Below, piece after piece: positions 37,279-49,960 of a DNA stretch of 64,000 bases (its first letter is position 1; every line of letters begins with the position of its first letter). Under the pieces are notes generated by a model. It made no database searches and had not been told where the DNA came from. It worked only from the letters and a program-made list of their open reading frames with translations. The translations under genes and the position numbers were made by a program. Origin of the DNA: Scatophagus argus (lineage: Eukaryota; Chordata; Actinopteri; Scatophagidae); contig NC_058513.1 of the NCBI RefSeq assembly GCF_020382885.2, positions 3,363,408 through 3,427,407 on the forward strand, in the 5' to 3' direction.

Positions 37279-37810
37279 TGTAACTGAAAAGATACAACAG
37301 CTAAAATATTATTTTAAATTCACATGACCGCACTGTCTGTGCTCAGCTTTTACATTTCATGTTTTCAGCCCATCACAATATTGTCTGCCCCACAACTAAA
37401 AAACAAAATGGCGCATTAAGGTACGTATAAAAATAATTATAGGTTAGCAGGTTAGTTTATGTATTTGTGTTGACAATTTAAATGTAATTATCTGTTCCAC
37501 GACTTGACTGCCACACATCTACACGACTGCATTTCTAACTGAAATAGGAACACACTCCTTTTGTGAGTCCAGTTATCCAGGACAAACACAGAAATATGAT
37601 TTGAACTAAACGAATGCCAGCGTTGTGAGTGTATTAGCAAAATCATCTAACAAAATGTCACTTCAAAATCAGTAGAGGATTTGCTGTGTGGCTTTGTGAA
37701 AAGACAAAACAGAACTGTGAATTTAACAGTTAACTAATGAACTAAATTCACGCAATCATTTATTTTCATTCTCAATACTATTCATGCCATGTTCAGGCTT
37801 GTAGACTTAC

Positions 37811-38070
37811 CTGAATTCAAGGAAGCTTGTTTGGTCGCAGAAAAAGGAAGATTTCTGAAGGATCGCGTCGTCAAAACGTCGTACGAGTGGTTTTGTCAGA
37901 AACGTTGTGTGATGCCGTCGAATCTGGTGGAGATCGTAGTGCAAACTGCTGTGTTGGTATCAAAGGAACACCTGATGAGACTACAGCGGAATGTTTTCGC
38001 TGTGAAACATCAGAGCCATCAAAGCACAGGAGTTCCAGGAGTTTTAAGAGTTCCATTTCATCGGTCATCA
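37811..38070 (-). promoter_or_regulatory. 5' noncoding exon and CpG-rich promoter-like segment, unit 1
   Basis: The minus strand has CAG|GTAAGT with the exon ending at 37811, in phase with the exon at 37283, but the joined frame is closed by a TGA about 80 bases upstream and holds no ATG, so this exon is read as 5' UTR. CpG is locally enriched (GATCGCGTCGTCAAAACGTC at 37861-37880, GCCGTCGAATC near 37914), unlike the rest of the unit. A separate 65-codon ORF (38068-37871) could be an upstream ORF. The transcription start is not defined. Equivalent donors lie at 41350, 45252, 48784, 52135 and 55670. Confidence 0.5.
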
Positions 38071-38090
38071 AAAACAAGCATGTCGGGGGC

Positions 38091-38190
38091 GGGCGTGGCC
38101 TAGAGGTTGGAGAATCGGCTTGCTTTCGGAAGGTCGCCGGTTCGATTCCCCCACCGGACAGGCAGGTGGAGTGATCGTGTTGTTCCCCCT
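38091..38190 (+). mobile_element. truncated tRNA-derived SINE head, unit 1
   Basis: A box-like GTGGCCTAGAGGTTGG and B box GGTTCGATTCC (38142-38152) identify a tRNA-derived pol III promoter. The full-length relative near 58155-58345 continues into a body with a 'ccttgagcaaggc' motif; this copy stops before it, and the next array unit begins. Opposite in direction to the array gene whose 5' exon lies just to the left. Confidence 0.7.
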
Positions 38191-39288
38191 CATCAGACTC
38201 AAACACATTTGAGTACTGCACAATACTGTTGTGTACAATTTGTGACTTCTAGAGTCAGTTCTTCTAGTCTCATGTTAAATCATCGACCTAGCGGACTTGA
38301 AATTGATAGTGTGCAACACGTGTGTCGTACCCTGAACAACCTTAACTTTTAGCTCCATTTGGGTCAGTGTTTTGTACTGTGAACAGAGCGCTGAGGCAGT
38401 GGTTGGTAACACAATCACTGTTTCAAGCCACCGCAGCTGCACAGGTGAAGCTGATTCTAACACTCTTCCAAATAAAGGTTTATTTTTATTATCTTTTCAT
38501 TTAGTATTATCAGTTTCATTGTCTAACCTTTCAGTTTTATAGGCTATTGTGATCTGCTATCTTAGGAAAGTGTTTCTCGAGCAAGCGAAAACTGTGTCTC
38601 CATGTTTTTTAAAGTCAGAATGTGAGTATCTTTCCTCTTACAAGTAGGGCTATCCATCCATCTAGATTGTTTTGATGTGAGTTGCAGAATTTGCATCTAT
38701 TCATGGACAAAAACCTTGTGCTCGTGACAGTACAGGATGTAGACAGTAACCATATCTTCCTTAGCTGAGCTATAATGTTGGCTAGCTTGGTTTGCTAACA
38801 AAAGAAGATAGTTCATACATATAACTGCTCACACAAGATCTGTGGATTATCTTAAGAAACTTCTTTTCTTAAAGTGACACCAGTGTTTGATGTTTATTTA
38901 TTTATTTATTTATTTGTATATTTGTATATTAGACAGAGTGTACTTTGTCTATACCATACTTGGATTTATTTACCTTTCTGAGTTTAAAGATAACCTTTCA
39001 GACAAGAAGAGTTTTGGGTTTTTTTTTGTTGTTGTTGTTTTTTTTATAATTTATGTCACATAGAGTAAAATAAAAGTCAGTTAAATGAAAGCACTTAACA
39101 GAGTAGAAATCTGAAAAATTAACAGTAAATTTTACTCCATTGTATTTTTCAGAGTAACATTTTAAGTTTGAGTCAAATTTATCCTTATAAATTTACTATA
39201 TACAACTTATGCTTTACATTTCATACCTCTACTTCACCACATTTCATAGAGAAATATTGTATTTTATATTTTTATTTTAAGATAAAGT

Positions 39289-40807
39289 CTAATAGCGTCG
39301 GCGTTTGGGTTGTTTGCTGCCTCTGCCGTCGTCATCATCCTCCTCCTCTCTTCTCCTCTTGCTGGTTCCTCCAGACAGTTGGCGAGAAGAATGTGCTCGC
39401 ACTGGTTCTTCATCGTCTGTGTCGCTGTCTGTGTCGCTGTCAGCGTCGCTGTCAGCGTCGCTGTCAGCGTCACTGTCAGCGTCACTGTCTGAGACGGCAT
39501 CATTCCAGAACCTGAATCGTTTCCTGCTCATCTTATCTCCTTCATCTTCCTCTCTTGACCTCCTCCTTGATCCTCCAGGCACTGAGCTGGTGGAGGGTGC
39601 ATCTTCCTCAGCATCACTGTCGACGTCACTGTCAGAGATGGCACCAGGCAGTTCATTCCTCCTGGATCCTCCAGGCAGGGGATCTTCTGCTTCCACGGGA
39701 CGGTTGACCTCCAAGTGAACTCGAGGCTCAGCAGGAGCATTTTCAAACTGTTGACCAACTTCATCTTCTTCATCTTCTTCATCTTCCTCATCTTCTTCCT
39801 CATAGTCCTCATAATTATTGTAAGCCAGTTCATCTCTAATTTGTCTCAGGTAAGCAATGGCTTCCATCACAAGTCCATTGATGAGGACGTACCGCAGCCA
39901 GTGAATGGTTCGAGCGTCAAATCGCCCATACTGTTCAATGACCTGCAGTATTTCCTGCTGTGGGTTATGTACCGGTCCAGCTACAAGATCATTTAGACAA
40001 ATAATTGATTATTACTACTTATATGACAGGAAAAGTAACCACACACTTCTACAATAATCACTTACTAATAAATCAGTGTTACATAGTTTGAAATGTGTGG
40101 ATGCTTTTCATAACCTTACACACAGTGTTTTATATCCTCAGCAGCTCCAGCAACAAGCACTTTTTTGATGAGCAGTGATCAGAAGCTACTGACTGATCTT
40201 AAAATTCAGCACGAAATCATTATTTGACTATTTTCTATACATGACAACAGTGTCGGCCCAATATCGTTTTATATTAAACCTCAGACACGTTTGTGTGAAA
40301 TGAGGAGTGAAGTTCCTACCATGGTTAGGGCCAACGTGGGGTCCGTCTCCTAAGTCTGGCATAACTGAAAACAAAACAAAAAAAGACTATTTTAAATCCA
40401 CATGATCACATTGTTTTTGTTCATTATTTACATTTTATGTTTTCAGTACATCACAACATGTCTGTCCTACACCTTGTAACATTAACACATAAGAGCCCAG
40501 ACACATTTTTCTTGATAGGAAAATGATGGAGGATATAAAACATATCAAATGGATTACATGTAACATATTTCTGATGTTTTCTTGGAAAAAGTACCCTGTA
40601 GTGTCCAAGATCGTAGTTCTACATATATTTTACTTTGGACTTTTGTAGTAACTTTTTTCCTCATTTAAAGGTTTTTGACACCAGTGTCACTGTGGGATCT
40701 TTTGGGTTAAACATCAGGCATGTTGGTATGAAATGAGGAGTGAGGTACCTACCGAGGTCAGGAGCATTGTGGTTAGCACCGTTGTGGGGTCCATCTCCTC
40801 TGTCCAT
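39289..40807 (-). CDS. array gene copy 2, 263 aa
   Basis: Exons 40807-40753 (coding part of 40812-40753), 40364-40320 and 39980-39289, all with the same splice sites as copy 1. It has one Glu fewer in the run after KRRR (EEE instead of EEEE) and reads NNYEDYEEE where copy 1 has NNYDDY. The Ser-Asp tract has the copy-1 length but is built from SDAD units, without the Asn variant of copies 1 and 6. The frame is intact. A 5' noncoding exon ends at 41350. Confidence 0.75.
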
Positions 40808-41629
40808 TGTAACTGAAAAGATACAACAGCTAAAATATTATTTTAAATTCACATGACCGCACTGTCTGTGCTCAGCTTTTACATTTCATGTTTTCAGCCC
40901 ATCACAATATTGTCTGCCCCACAACTTAAAAACAAAATGGCGCATTAAGGTATGTATAAAAATAATTATAGGTTAGCAGGTTAGTTTATGTATTTGTGTT
41001 GACAATTTAAATGTAATTATCTGTTCCACGACTTGACTGCCACACATCTACACGACTGCATTTCTAACTGAAATAGGAACACACTCCTTTTGTGAGTCCA
41101 GTTATCCAGGACAAACACCCACAAACACAGAAATAGGACTTGAACTAAACTAATGCCAGCGTTGTGAGTGTATTAACAAAATCATCTAACAAAATGTCAC
41201 TTCAAAATCAGTAGAGGATTTGCTGTGTGGCTTTGTGAAAAGACAAAACAGAAATGTGAATTTAACAGTTAACTAATGAACTAAATTCACGCAATCATTT
41301 ATTTTCATTCTCAATACTATTCATGCCATGTTCAGGCTTGTAGACTTACCTGAATTCAAGGAAGCTTGTTTGGTCGCAGAAAAAGGAAGATTTCTGAAGG
41401 ATCGCGTCGTCAAAACGTCGTACGAGTGGTTTTGTCAGAAACGTTGTGTGATGCCGTCGAATCTGGTGGAGATCGTAGTGCAAACTGCTGTGTTGGTATC
41501 AAAGGAACACCTGATGAGACTACAGCGGAATGTTTTCGCTGTGAAACATCAGAGCCATCAAAGCACAGGAGTTCCAGGACTTTTAAGAGTTCCATTTCAT
41601 CGGTCATCAAAAACAAGCATGTCGAGGGC

Positions 41630-41729
41630 GGGCGTGGCCTAGAGGTTGGAGAATGGGCTTGCTTTCGGAAGGTCGCCGGTTCGATTCCCCCACCGGACAG
41701 GCAGGTGGAGTGATCGTGTTGTTCCCCCT
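41630..41729 (+). mobile_element. truncated SINE head, unit 2
   Basis: Same 100-bp piece as in unit 1 with A and B boxes retained. Reads GAGAATGGGCTTG where unit 1 has GAGAATCGGCTTG. Confidence 0.7.
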
Positions 41730-42827
41730 CATCAGACTCAAACACATTTGAGTACTGCACAATACTGTTGTGTGCAATTTGTGACTTCTAGAGTCAGTTC
41801 TTCTAGTCTCATGTTAAATCATCGACCTAGCGGACTTGAAATTGATAGTGTGCAACACGTGTGTCGTACTCTGAACAACCTTAACTTTTAGCTCCATTTG
41901 GGTCAGTGTTTTGTACTGTGAACAGAGCGCTGAGGCAGTGGTTGGTAACACAATCACTGTTTCAAGCCACCGCAGCTGCACAGGTGAAGCTGATTCTAAC
42001 ACTCTTCCAAATAAAGGTTTATTTTTATTATCTTTTCATTTAGTATTATCAGTTTCATTGTCTAACCTTTCAGTTTTATAGGCTATTGTGATCTGCTATC
42101 TTAGGAAACTGTTTCTCGAGCAAGCGAAAACTGTGTCTCCATGTTTTTTAAAGTCAGAATGTGAGTATCTTTCCTCTTACAAGTAGGGCTATCCATCCAT
42201 CTAGATTGTTTTGATGTGAGTTGCAGAATTTGCATCTATTCATGGACAAAAACCTTGTGCTCGTGACAGTACAGGATGTAGACAGTAACCATATCTTCCT
42301 TAGCTGAGCTATAATGTTGGCTAGCTTGGTTTGCTAACAAAAGAAGAGAGTTCATACATATAACTGCTCACACAAGATCTGTGGATTATCTTAAGAAACT
42401 TCTTTTCTTAAAGTGACACCAGTGTTTGATGTTTTTTTTATATATTTATTTTTTTGTATATTTGTATATTAGACAGTGTACTTTGTCTATACCATACTTG
42501 GATTTATTTACCTTTCTGAGTTTAAAGATAACCTTTCAGACAAGAAGAGTTTTGTTTTGTTTTTTTTGTTGTTGTTGTTTTTTTGTAATTTATGTCACAT
42601 AGAGTAAAATAAAAGTCAGTTAAATGAAAGCACTTAACAGAGTAGAAATCTGAAAAATTAACAGTAAATTTTACTCCATTGTATTTTTCAGAGTAACATT
42701 TTAAGTTTGAGTCAAATTTATCCTTATAAATTTACTATATACAACTTATGCTTTACATTTCATACCTCTACTTCACCACATTTCATAGAGAAATATTGTA
42801 TTTTATATTTTTATTTTAAGATAAAGT

Positions 42828-44709
42828 CTAATAGCGTCGGCGTTTGGGTTGTTTGCTGCCTCTGCCGTCGTCATCATCCTCCTCCTCCTCTCTTCTCCTC
42901 TTGCTGGTTCCTCCAGACAGTTGGCGAGAAGAATGTGCTCGCACTGGTTCTTCATCGTCTGTGTCGCTGTCTGTGTCGCTGTCAGCGTCGCTGTCAGCGT
43001 CACTGTCAGCGTCACTGTCTGAGACGGCATCATTCCAGAACCTGAATCGTTTCCTGCTCATCTTATCTCCTTCATCTTCCTCTCTTGACCTCCTCCTTGA
43101 TCCTCCAGGCACTGAGCTGGTGGAGGGTGCATCTTCCTCAGCATCACTGTCGACGTCACTGTCAGAGATGGCACCAGGCAGTTCATTCCTCCTGGATCCT
43201 CCAGGCAGGGGATCTTCTGCTTCCACGGGACGGTTGACCTCCAAGTGAACTCGAGGCTCAGCAGGAGCATCTTCAACCTGTTGACCAACTTCATCTTCTT
43301 CATCTTCTTCATCTTCCTCATCTTCTTCCTCATAGTCCTCATAATTATTGTAAGCCAGTTCATCTCTAATTTGTCTCAGGTAAGCAATGGCTTCCATCAC
43401 AAGTCCATTGATGAGGACGTACCGCAGCCAGTGAATGGTTCGAGCGTCAAATCGCCCATACTGTTCAATGACCTGCAGTATTTCCTGCTGTGGGTTATGT
43501 ACCGGTCCAGCTACAAGATCATTTAGACAAATAATTGATTATTACTACTTATATGACAGGAAAAGTAACCACACACTTCTACAAAAATCATCCATCCATC
43601 CATTTTCTATACCGCTTATCCATCAGGGTCGCGGGGGAGCTGGAGCCTATCCCAGCTGACTATGGGCGAGAGGCGGGGTTCACCCTGGACTGGTCGCCAG
43701 CCAATCGCAGGACCAACACACAAAGACAGACAACCACACACTCTCACACTCACACCTAGGGGCAATTTAGAGTAGCCAATTAACCTAATGTGCATGTTTT
43801 TGGTATTGTGGGAGGAAGCCGGAGAACCCGGAGAAAACCCACGCAGGCACAGGGAGAACATGCAAACTTCACATAGAAGGGCCCAGACCGAGATTCGAAC
43901 CTCTTGCTATGAGGCAACAGTGCTAACCACCGCACCACCGTGCCGCCCTTCTACAATAATCACTTACTAATAAATCAGTGTTACATAGTTTGAAATGTGT
44001 GGATGCTTTTCATAACCTTACACACAGTGTCTTATATCCTCAGCAGCTCCAGCAACAAGCACTTTTTTGATGAGCAGTGATCAGAAGCTACTGACTGATC
44101 TTAAAATTCAGCACGAAATCATTATTTGACTATTTTCTATACATGACAACAGTGTCTGCCCAATATCTTTTTATATTAAACCTCAGACACGTTTGTGTGA
44201 AATGAGGAGTGAAGTTCCTACCATGGTTAGGGCCAACGTGGGGTCCGTCTCCTAAGTCTGGCATAACTGAAAACAAAACAAAAAAAGACTATTTTAAATC
44301 CACATGATCACATTGTTTTTGTTCATTATTTACATTTTATGTTTTCAGTACATCACAACATGTCTGTCCTACACCTTGTAACATTAACACATAAGAGCCC
44401 AGACACATTTTTCTTGATAGGAAAATGATGGAGGATATAAAACATATCAAATGGATTACATGTAACATATTTCTGATGTTTTCTTGGAAAAAGTACCCTG
44501 TAGTGTCCAAGATCGTAGTTCTACATGTATTTTACTTTGGACTTTTGTAGTAACTTTTTTCCTCATTTAAAGGTTTTTGACACCAGTGTCACTGTGGGAT
44601 CTTTTGGGTTAAACATCAGGCATGTTGGTATGAAATGAGGAGTGAGGTACCTACCGAGGTCAGGAGCATTGTGGTTAGCACCGTTGTGGGGTCCATCTCC
44701 TCTGTCCAT
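42828..44709 (-). CDS. array gene copy 3, 260 aa, intron carries an insertion
   Basis: Exons 44709-44655, 44266-44222 and 43510-42828. The last intron is 372 bases longer than in the sister copies because of the repeat insertion at 43591-43947. The insertion does not touch the splice sites, so the gene may still be spliced. The protein has a Ser-Asp tract four residues shorter than copy 1 and reads QQVEDAPAE where the others have QQFENAPAE. The frame is intact. A 5' noncoding exon ends at 45252. Confidence 0.73.
43591..43947 (+). mobile_element. common teleost interspersed repeat, copy 2, inserted in array unit 3
   Basis: 357 bases absent from the other five units. Flanked by CTTCTACAAAAATCA (43576-43590) and CTTCTACAATAATCA (43948-43962), a 15-base target-site duplication with one mismatch; the single-copy site is CTTCTACAATAATCA in the sister units. 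It starts with TCCATCCATCCATTTTC, includes GAGCCTATCCCAGCTGAC and GGAGGAAGCCGGAGAACCC, and ends CACCGCACCACCGTGCCGCC. No ORF is of transposase type. This is the best-delimited copy in the window. Confidence 0.88.
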
Positions 44710-45531
44710 TGTAACTGAAAAGATACAACAGCTAAAATATTATTTTAAATTCACATGACCGCACTGTCTGTGCTCAGCTTTTACATTTCATGTTTTCAGC
44801 CCATCACAATATTGTCTGCCCCACAACTTAAAAACAAAATGGCGCATTAAGGTATGTATAAAAATAATTATAGGTTAGCAGGTTAGTTTATGTATTTGTG
44901 TTGACAATTTAAATGTAATTATCTGTTCCACGACTTGACTGCCACACATCTACACGACTGCATTTCTAACTGAAATAGGAACACACTCCTTTTGTGAGTC
45001 CAGTTATCCAGGACAAACACCCACAAACACAGAAATATGACTTGAACTAAACTAATGCCAGCGTTGTGAGTGTATTAACAAAATCATCTAATAAAATGTC
45101 ACTTCAAAATCAGTAGAGGATTTGCTGTGTGGCTTTGTGAAAAGACAAAACAGAAATGTGAATTTAACAGTTAACTAATGAACTAAATTCACGCAATCAT
45201 TTATTTTCATTCTCAATACTATTCATGCCATGTTCAGGCTTGTAGACTTACCTGAATTCAAGGAAGCTTGTTTGGTCGCAGAAAAAGGAAGATTTCTGAA
45301 GGATCGCGTCGTCAAAACGTCGTACGAGTGGTTTTGTCAGAAACGTTGTGTGATGCCGTCGAATCTGGTGGAGATCGTAGTGCAAACTGCTGTGTTGGTA
45401 TCAAAGGAACACCTGATGAGACTACAGCGGAATGTTTTCGCTGTGAAACATCAGAGCCATCAAAGCACAGGAGTTCCAGGACTTTTAAGAGTTCCATTTC
45501 ATCGGTCATCAAAAACAAGCGCGTCGGGGGC

Positions 45532-45631
45532 GGGCGTGGCCTAGAGGTTGGAGAATGGGCTTGCTTTCGGAAGGTCGCCGGTTCGATTCCCCCACCGGAC
45601 AGGCAGGTGGAGTGATCGTGTTGTTCCCCCT
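45532..45631 (+). mobile_element. truncated SINE head, unit 3
   Basis: Same 100-bp SINE head. The base just before it differs from units 1-2 (AAGCGCGTCGGGGG instead of AAGCATGTCGGGGG). Confidence 0.7.
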
Positions 45632-46730
45632 CATCAGACTCAAACACATTTGAGTACTGCACAATACTGTTGTGTGCAATTTGTGACTTCTAGAGTCAGT
45701 TCTTCTAGTCTCATGTTAAATCATCGACCTAGCGGACTTGAAATTGATAGTGTGCAACACGTGTGTCGTACTCTGAACAACCTTAACTTTTAGCTCCATT
45801 TGGGTCAGTGTTTTGTACTGTGAACAGAGCGCTGAGGCAGTGGTTGGTAACACAATCACTGTTTCAAGCCACCGCAGCTGCACAGGTGAAGCTGATTCTA
45901 ACACTCTTCCAAATAAAGGTTTATTTTTATTATCTTTTCATTTAGTATTATCAGTTTCATTGTCTAACCTTTCAGTTTTATAGGCTATTGTGATCTGCTA
46001 TCTTAGGAAAGTGTTTCTCGAGCAAGCGAAAACTGTGTCTCCATGTTTTTTAAAGTCAGAATGTGAGTATCTTTCCTCTTACACGTAGGGCTATCCATCC
46101 ATCTAGATTGTTTTGATGTGAGTTGCAGAATTTGCATCTATTCATGGACAAAAACCTTGTGCTCGTGACAGTACAGGATGTAGACAGTAACCATATCTTC
46201 CTTAGCTGAGCTATAATGTTGGCTAGCTTGGTTTGCTAACAAAAGAAGAGAGTTCATACATATAACTGCTCACACAAGATCTGTGGATTATCTTAAGAAA
46301 CTTCTTTTCTTAAAGTGACACCAGTGTTTGATGTTTATTTATTTATTTATTTATTTGTATATTTGTATATTAGACAGAGTGTACTTTGTCTATACCATAC
46401 TTGGATTTATTTACCTTTCTGAGTTTAAAGATAACCTTTCAGACAAGAAGAGTTTTGGTTTTTTTTTTTGTTGTTGTTGTTTTTTTTATAATTTATGTCA
46501 CATAGAGTAAAATAAAAGTCAGTTAAATGAAAGCACTTAACAGAGTAGAAATCTGAAAAATTAACAGTAAATTTTACTCCATTGTATTTTTCAGAGTAAC
46601 ATTTTAAGTTTGAGTCAAATTTATCCTTATAAATTTACTATATACAACTTATGCTTTACATTTCATACCTCTACTTCACCACATTTCATAGAGAAATATT
46701 GTATTTTATATTTTTATTTTAAGATAAAGT

Positions 46731-48241
46731 CTAATAGCGTCGGCGTTTGGGTTGTTTGCTGCCTCTGCCGTCGTCATCATCCTCCTCCTCCTCTCTTCTC
46801 CTCTTGCTGGTTCCTCCAGACAGTTGGCGAGAAGAATGTGCTCGCACTGGTTCTTCATCGTCTGTGTCGCTGTCTGTGTCGCTGTCAGCGTCGCTGTCAG
46901 CGTCACTGTCAGCGTCACTGTCTGAGACGGCATCATTCCAGAACCTGAATCGTTTCCTGCTCATCTTATCTCCTTCATCTTCCTCTCTTGACCTCCTCCT
47001 TGATCCTCCAGGCACTGAGCTGGTGGAGGGTGCATCTTCCTCAGCATCACTGTCGACGTCACTGTCAGAGATGGCACCAGGCAGTTCATTCCTCCTGGAT
47101 CCTCCAGGCAGGGGATCTTCTGCTTCCACGGGACGGTTGACCTCCAAGTGAACTCGAGGCTCAGCAGGAGCATTTTCAAACTGTTGACCAACTTCATCTT
47201 CTTCATCTTCTTCATCTTCCTCATCTTCTTCCTCATAGTCATCATAATTATTGTAAGCCAGTTCATCTCTAATTTGTCTCAGGTAAGCAATGGCTTCCAT
47301 CACAAGTCCATTGATGAGGACGTACCGCAGCCAGTGAATGGTTCGAGCGTCAAATCGCCCATACTGTTCAATGACCTGCAGTATTTCCTGCTGTGGGTTA
47401 TGTACCGGTCCAGCTACAAGATCATTTAGACAAATAAGTGATTATTACTACTTATATGACAGGAAAAGTAACCACACACTTCTACAATAATCACTTACTA
47501 ATAAATCAGTGTTACATAGTTTGAAATGTGTGGATGCTTTTCATAACCTTACACACAGTGTCTTATATCCTCAGCAGCTCCAGCAGCAAGCACTTTTTTG
47601 ATGAGCAGTGATCAGAAGCTACTGACTGATCTTAAAATTCAGCACGAAATCATTATTTGACTATTTTCTATACATGACAACAGTGTCGGCCCAATATCTT
47701 TTTATATTAAACCTCAGACACGTTTGTGTGAAATGAGGAGTGAAGTTCCTACCATGGTTAGGGCCAACGTGGGGTCCGTCTCCTAAGTCTGGCATAACTG
47801 AAAACAAAACAAAAAAAAGACTATTTTAAATCCACATGATCACATTGTTTTTGTTCATTATTTACATTTTATGTTTTCAGTACATCACAACATGTCTGTC
47901 CTACACCTTGTAACATTAACACATAAGAGCCCAGACACATTTTTCTTGATAGGAAAATGATGGAGGATATAAAACATATCAAATGGATTACATGTAACAT
48001 ATTTCTGATGTTTTCTTGGAAAAGGTACCCTGTAGTGTCCAAGATCGTAGTTCTACTTATATTTCACTTTGGACTTTTGTAGTAACTTTTTTCCTCATTT
48101 AAAGGTTTTTGACACCAGTGTCACTGTGGGATCTTTTGGGTTAAACATCAGGCATGTTGGTATGAAATGAGGAGTGAGGTACCTACCGAGGTCAGGAGCA
48201 TTGTGGTTAGCACCGTTGTGGGGTCCATCTCCTCTGTCCAT
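46731..48241 (-). CDS. array gene copy 4, 260 aa
   Basis: Exons 48241-48187, 47797-47753 and 47413-46731. Frame and splice sites are intact. The Ser-Asp tract length matches copy 3, but the acidic segment reads NNYDDYEEE and QQFENAPAE as in copy 1, so it combines variants of different sisters. The second intron has one extra A. A 5' noncoding exon ends at 48784. Confidence 0.75.
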
Positions 48242-49063
48242 TGTAACTGAAAAGATACAACAGCTAAAATATTATTTTAAATTCACATGACCGCACTGTC
48301 TGTGCTCAGCTTTTACATTTCATGTTTTCAGCCCATCACAATGTTGTCTGCCCCACAACTAAAAAACAAAATGGCGCATTAAGGTACGTATAAAAATAAT
48401 TATAGGTTAGCAGGTTAGTTTATGTATTTGTGTTGACAATTTAAATGTAATTATCTGTTCCACGACTTGACTGCCACACATCTACACGACTGCATTTCTA
48501 ACTGAAATAGGAACACACTCCTTTTGTGAGTCCAGTTATCCAGGACAAACACCCACAAACACAGAAATGTGACTTGAACTAAACTAATGCCAGCGTTGTG
48601 AGTGTATTAACAAAATCATCTAACAAAATGTCACTTCAAAATCAGTAGAGGATTTGCTGTGTGGCTTTGTGAAAAGACAAAACAGAACTGTGAATTTAAC
48701 AGTTAACTAATGAACTAAATTCACGCGATCATTTATATTCATTCTCAATACTATTCATGCCATGTTCAGGCTTGTAGACTTACCTGAATTCAAGGAAGCT
48801 TGTTTGGTCGCAGAAAAAGGAATATTTCTGAAGGATCGCGTCGTCAAAACGTCGTACGAGTGGTTTTGTCAGAAACGTTGTGTGATGCCGTCGAATCTGG
48901 TGGAGATCGTAGTGCAAACTGCTGTGTTGGTATCAAAGGAACACCTGATGAGACTACAGCGGAATGTTTTCGCTGTGAAACATCAGAGCCATCAAAGCAC
49001 AGGAGTTCCAGGACTTTTAAGAGTTCCATTTCATCGGTCATCAAAAACAAGCGTGTCGGGGGC

Positions 49064-49163
49064 GGGCGTGGCCTAGAGGTTGGAGAATGGGCTTGCTTTC
49101 GGAAGGTCGCCGGTTCGATTCCCCCACCGGACAGGCAGGTGGAGTGATCGTGTTGTTCCCCCT
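49064..49163 (+). mobile_element. truncated SINE head, unit 4
   Basis: Same 100-bp SINE head with both internal promoter boxes. Confidence 0.7.
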
Positions 49164-49960
49164 CATCAGACTCAAACACATTTGAGTACTGCACAATACT
49201 GTTGTGTGCAATTTGTGACTTCTAGAGTCAGTTCTTCTAGTCTCATGTTAAATCATCGACCTAGCGGACTTGAAATTGATAGTGTGCAACACGTGTGTCG
49301 TACTCTGAACAACCTTAACTTTTAGCTCCATTTGGGTCAGTGTTTTGTACTGTGAACAGAGCGCTGAGGCAGTGGTTGGTAACACAATCACTGTTTCAAG
49401 CCACCGCAGCTGCACAGGTGAAGCTGATTCTAACACTCTTCCAAATAAAGGTTTATTTTTATTATCTTTTCATTTAGTATTATCAGTTTCATTGTCTAAC
49501 CTTTCAGTTTTATAGGCTATTGTGATCTGCTATCTTAGGAAAGTGTTTCTCGAGCAAGCGAAAACTGTGTCTCCATGTTTTTTAAAGTCAGAATGTGAGT
49601 ATCTTTCCTCTTACAAGTAGGGCTATCCATCCATCTAGATTGTTTTGATGTGAGTTGCAGAATTTGCATCTATTCATGGACAAAAACCTTGTGCTCGTGA
49701 CAGTACAGGATGTAGACAGTAACCATATCTTCCTTAGCTGAGCTATAATGTTGGCTAGCTTGGTTTGCTAACAAAAGAAGAGAGTTCATACATATAACTG
49801 CTCACACAAGATCTGTGGATTATCTTAAGAAACTTCTTTTCTTAAAGTGACACCAGTGTTTGATGTTTTTTTTATTTATTTATTTATTTGTATATTTGTA
49901 TATTAGACAGTGTACTTTGTCTATACCATACTTGGATTTATTTACCTTTCTGAGTTTAAA

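Noticed and set aside
37789-38103. Plus-strand ORFs of 104 and 115 codons over the 5' exon of each array unit
   Set aside because: They lie opposite a strong minus-strand donor and run into the SINE head. The array gene on the minus strand explains the region better. Their presence in all units follows from near-identity of the copies.
38091-38160. A functional tRNA gene
   Set aside because: A and B boxes are present, but acceptor and anticodon stems do not pair properly and the sequence continues as a SINE; it is a tRNA-derived SINE head.
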